Shown here piece by piece: positions 6,304 through 7,509 of a stretch of 7,509 bases of DNA. The DNA lies in NCBI GenBank assembly GCA_027490555.1, contig JAIXXW010000189.1, positions 1 to 7,509 on the forward strand. The letters run 5' to 3'. How positions within the stretch are numbered: the stretch's first letter is position 1; every line of letters begins with the position of its first letter. Source of the DNA: Comamonadaceae bacterium. GTDB lineage: Bacteria > Pseudomonadota > Gammaproteobacteria > Burkholderiales > Burkholderiaceae_C. Below the pieces are notes generated by a model. That model was given only the letters and a program-made list of their open reading frames with translations, was not told where the DNA came from and ran no database searches. Position numbers and translations under genes: made by a program.

Positions 6304-7281
6304 TCAATTGGCTTTCACGCCCGCCTTGATCAACAGACCGCCCAAGGTGTCGATCTCGTTTTTGAGGTGGGCCCGCAAGGCTTCGGGTCGGGCCTGGTCC
6401 ACCGGCACGGCCGAAATGCCCATGGCCTCCAGGCGCTGACGCACCTCGGGGTCGGTCACCGACTTTTGCAGGGCCGAGGTCAGTTGGTCGAGCACCGGCT
6501 TGGGGGTGCCTTTGGGGGCGTACAGGCCGAACGAGATGTTGATGTCAAAACCTTCCACACCGGCGTCCGAGATGGCGGGCACTTCGGGCAACTGGGGCAA
6601 ACGGGTTTTGCCTGCAGAGGCATAGGCCTTGATCTTGCCGGCCTTGACCGAGGGCACGGTGCCCGAGGTCTGGTCGCACAGGATGTCCACCTGGCCGCCC
6701 ATCAGGTCGTTCAAGGCCGGGCCGGTGCCTTTGTAGGGGATTTCATTGAGCTTGACGTTCAGCGCATTCATCATCATCAAACCGCACAAATGCGAGGCCG
6801 AGCCCACCCCCGCATGCGCCAGGCTGATCTTGGGTCCGTTGGCTTTCACATAGGCCACAAATTCGTTGAGGTTGCGCGCCGGGAAATCGTTGCGGGTCAC
6901 GATGACCATGGGGCCGCTGGTGGCGCGGCCAATCGGCTCGAAGTCGTCCACCGGGTGGTAGGGCAAGCCCTTGTACATGGCCACATTGGTGGCGTGGCTG
7001 ACATGGATCATCAGCAGGGTGTAGCCATCGGGTCTGGCGCGCGCCACCTTGGCCGTGCCGATCGAGCCCGAGGCGCCTGCGGTGTTGTCCACCACGATTT
7101 GCTGCCCCAGGTGTTTTTGCATGGCACCGGCAAACACCCGAGTGATGGTGTCGCCCGGTCCACCGGCGGCATAGGGCATGACCATGGTGATGGCCCGGTT
7201 GGGAAAGTCTTGCGCACCGACTTGCAGCGCCGTGACCGCCAGCAACAGCGCCAGGCCTTGACGGACAAAACGAAAAGCCAT
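6304..7281 (-). CDS. Bug/TctC-family periplasmic solute-binding protein, 325 aa
   Basis: These proteins capture carboxylates or other small organic acids in the periplasm, classically for the TctAB membrane pair. A signal peptide is clear: Arg4 and Arg7, a hydrophobic core (10-20) and a VGA site giving cleavage after Ala23, before QDFP. Family motifs seen are PYAAGGPGDTITR (36-48), NTAGASGSIG (66-75), ARPDGYTLL (82-90), AGVGSASHL (157-165) and IPYKGTGPALNDLMGGQVD (181-199). It ends with the usual RLEAMG and a C-terminal helix, at a typical length of about 320. An AGGAG Shine-Dalgarno stands 6 bases before the ATG. No TctA or TctB gene is near, as for most of the many orphan Bug proteins of Burkholderiales; instead an MFS carrier gene follows. 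The ligand cannot be predicted. Confidence 0.95.
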   Translation of the reverse strand: MAFRFVRQGLALLLAVTALQVGAQDFPNRAITMVMPYAAGGPGDTITRVFAGAMQKHLGQQIVVDNTAGASGSIGTAKVARARPDGYTLLMIHVSHATNVAMYKGLPYHPVDDFEPIGRATSGPMVIVTRNDFPARNLNEFVAYVKANGPKISLAHAGVGSASHLCGLMMMNALNVKLNEIPYKGTGPALNDLMGGQVDILCDQTSGTVPSVKAGKIKAYASAGKTRLPQLPEVPAISDAGVEGFDINISFGLYAPKGTPKPVLDQLTSALQKSVTDPEVRQRLEAMGISAVPVDQARPEALRAHLKNEIDTLGGLLIKAGVKAN

Positions 7282-7329
7282 GAAAGTCTCCTGAAGGGTG
7301 TGGGGTGGAATGGGGCGCAGCAGGACAGG

Positions 7330-7509
7330 TCAGGCGAGCAAGCGCTGACGGATCTCCAGGGGGTCCATCACCTGCAAAGGCTCTGCGCCAGCGCCGGGAA
7401 TGCCCACCTGGGTGGCGTTGAGCAGCATGGACACCATCACATAGGTTCCGGACAAGACCGTGAGGTCCACCACCGCCTGCTCGCCCATGGCCGTGACCGC
7501 TTCTTGCCA
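7330..7509 (-). CDS. Carboxymuconolactone decarboxylase/AhpD-like protein, C-terminal 59 residues
   Basis: I translated this by hand; it enters from the right edge and stops at the TGA at 7330-7332. The visible piece begins WQEAVTAMGEQAVVDLTVL and continues GTYVMVSMLLN, AEPL and a LEIRQRLLA end. The pattern of GEQ-VVDL, a G-Y-MVSMLLN helix and a proline-rich tail ending in PL is the C-terminal part of CMD-domain proteins. This family includes carboxymuconolactone decarboxylase of the protocatechuate pathway and AhpD-like peroxidase partners. The catalytic CxxC or decarboxylase part would lie outside the window, so the activity cannot be decided. It is followed after 49 bases by the Bug/TctC start on the same strand, suggesting one operon of CMD protein, binding protein and MFS carrier. 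Confidence 0.75.
   Translation of the reverse strand, partial: WQEAVTAMGEQAVVDLTVLSGTYVMVSMLLNATQVGIPGAGAEPLQVMDPLEIRQRLLA

Noticed and set aside
4977..6329. A 450-residue plus-strand open frame antisense to the MFS gene.
   Set aside because: The composition is Gln, His and Gly rich without any family motif, and the opposite strand carries a full 12-helix carrier.

Overview
The window is GC-rich DNA with dense, short-spaced genes. The most likely source is a betaproteobacterium of the order Burkholderiales, probably Comamonadaceae. This is inferred from the base composition, the closest remembered protein families, and a Bug/TctC periplasmic binding protein, a family greatly expanded in that group. 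I could not search a database, so the genus is open.

Left part (1-3193, all on the minus strand): read in the direction of transcription, it starts with a promoter that has a perfect TATAAT box, then a CAU-anticodon tRNA (most likely elongator tRNA-Met), then a strong intrinsic terminator. Next come a large FtsX/YbbP-type ABC transporter permease of 840 residues and, 45 bases later, a group II truncated hemoglobin that runs off the left edge. The permease has no ATPase gene beside it in this window.

Middle part (3242-5059, plus strand): a two-gene unit with a 3-base gap. It encodes a 2-keto-4-pentenoate hydratase/MhpD-type enzyme and a cytoplasmic asparaginase-family amidohydrolase. The first gene may be translated from a leaderless mRNA.

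Right part (5067-7509, minus strand): a three-gene unit running toward the middle. It encodes a carboxymuconolactone decarboxylase/AhpD-like protein (C-terminal part only), a Bug/TctC periplasmic solute-binding protein with a signal peptide, and a 12-helix MFS transporter. The MFS and asparaginase genes converge with only 7 bases between their stop codons.

Taken together, the right two thirds looks like a small catabolic and uptake locus: a periplasmic capture protein, an inner-membrane transporter, a CMD-fold protein, a C-C-bond/hydratase family enzyme and an amidase-like enzyme. The substrate cannot be read from the sequence. I saw no mobile element, CRISPR array, phage gene or obvious defence system. 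The window is mostly ordinary chromosomal metabolism, with a few points worth checking.
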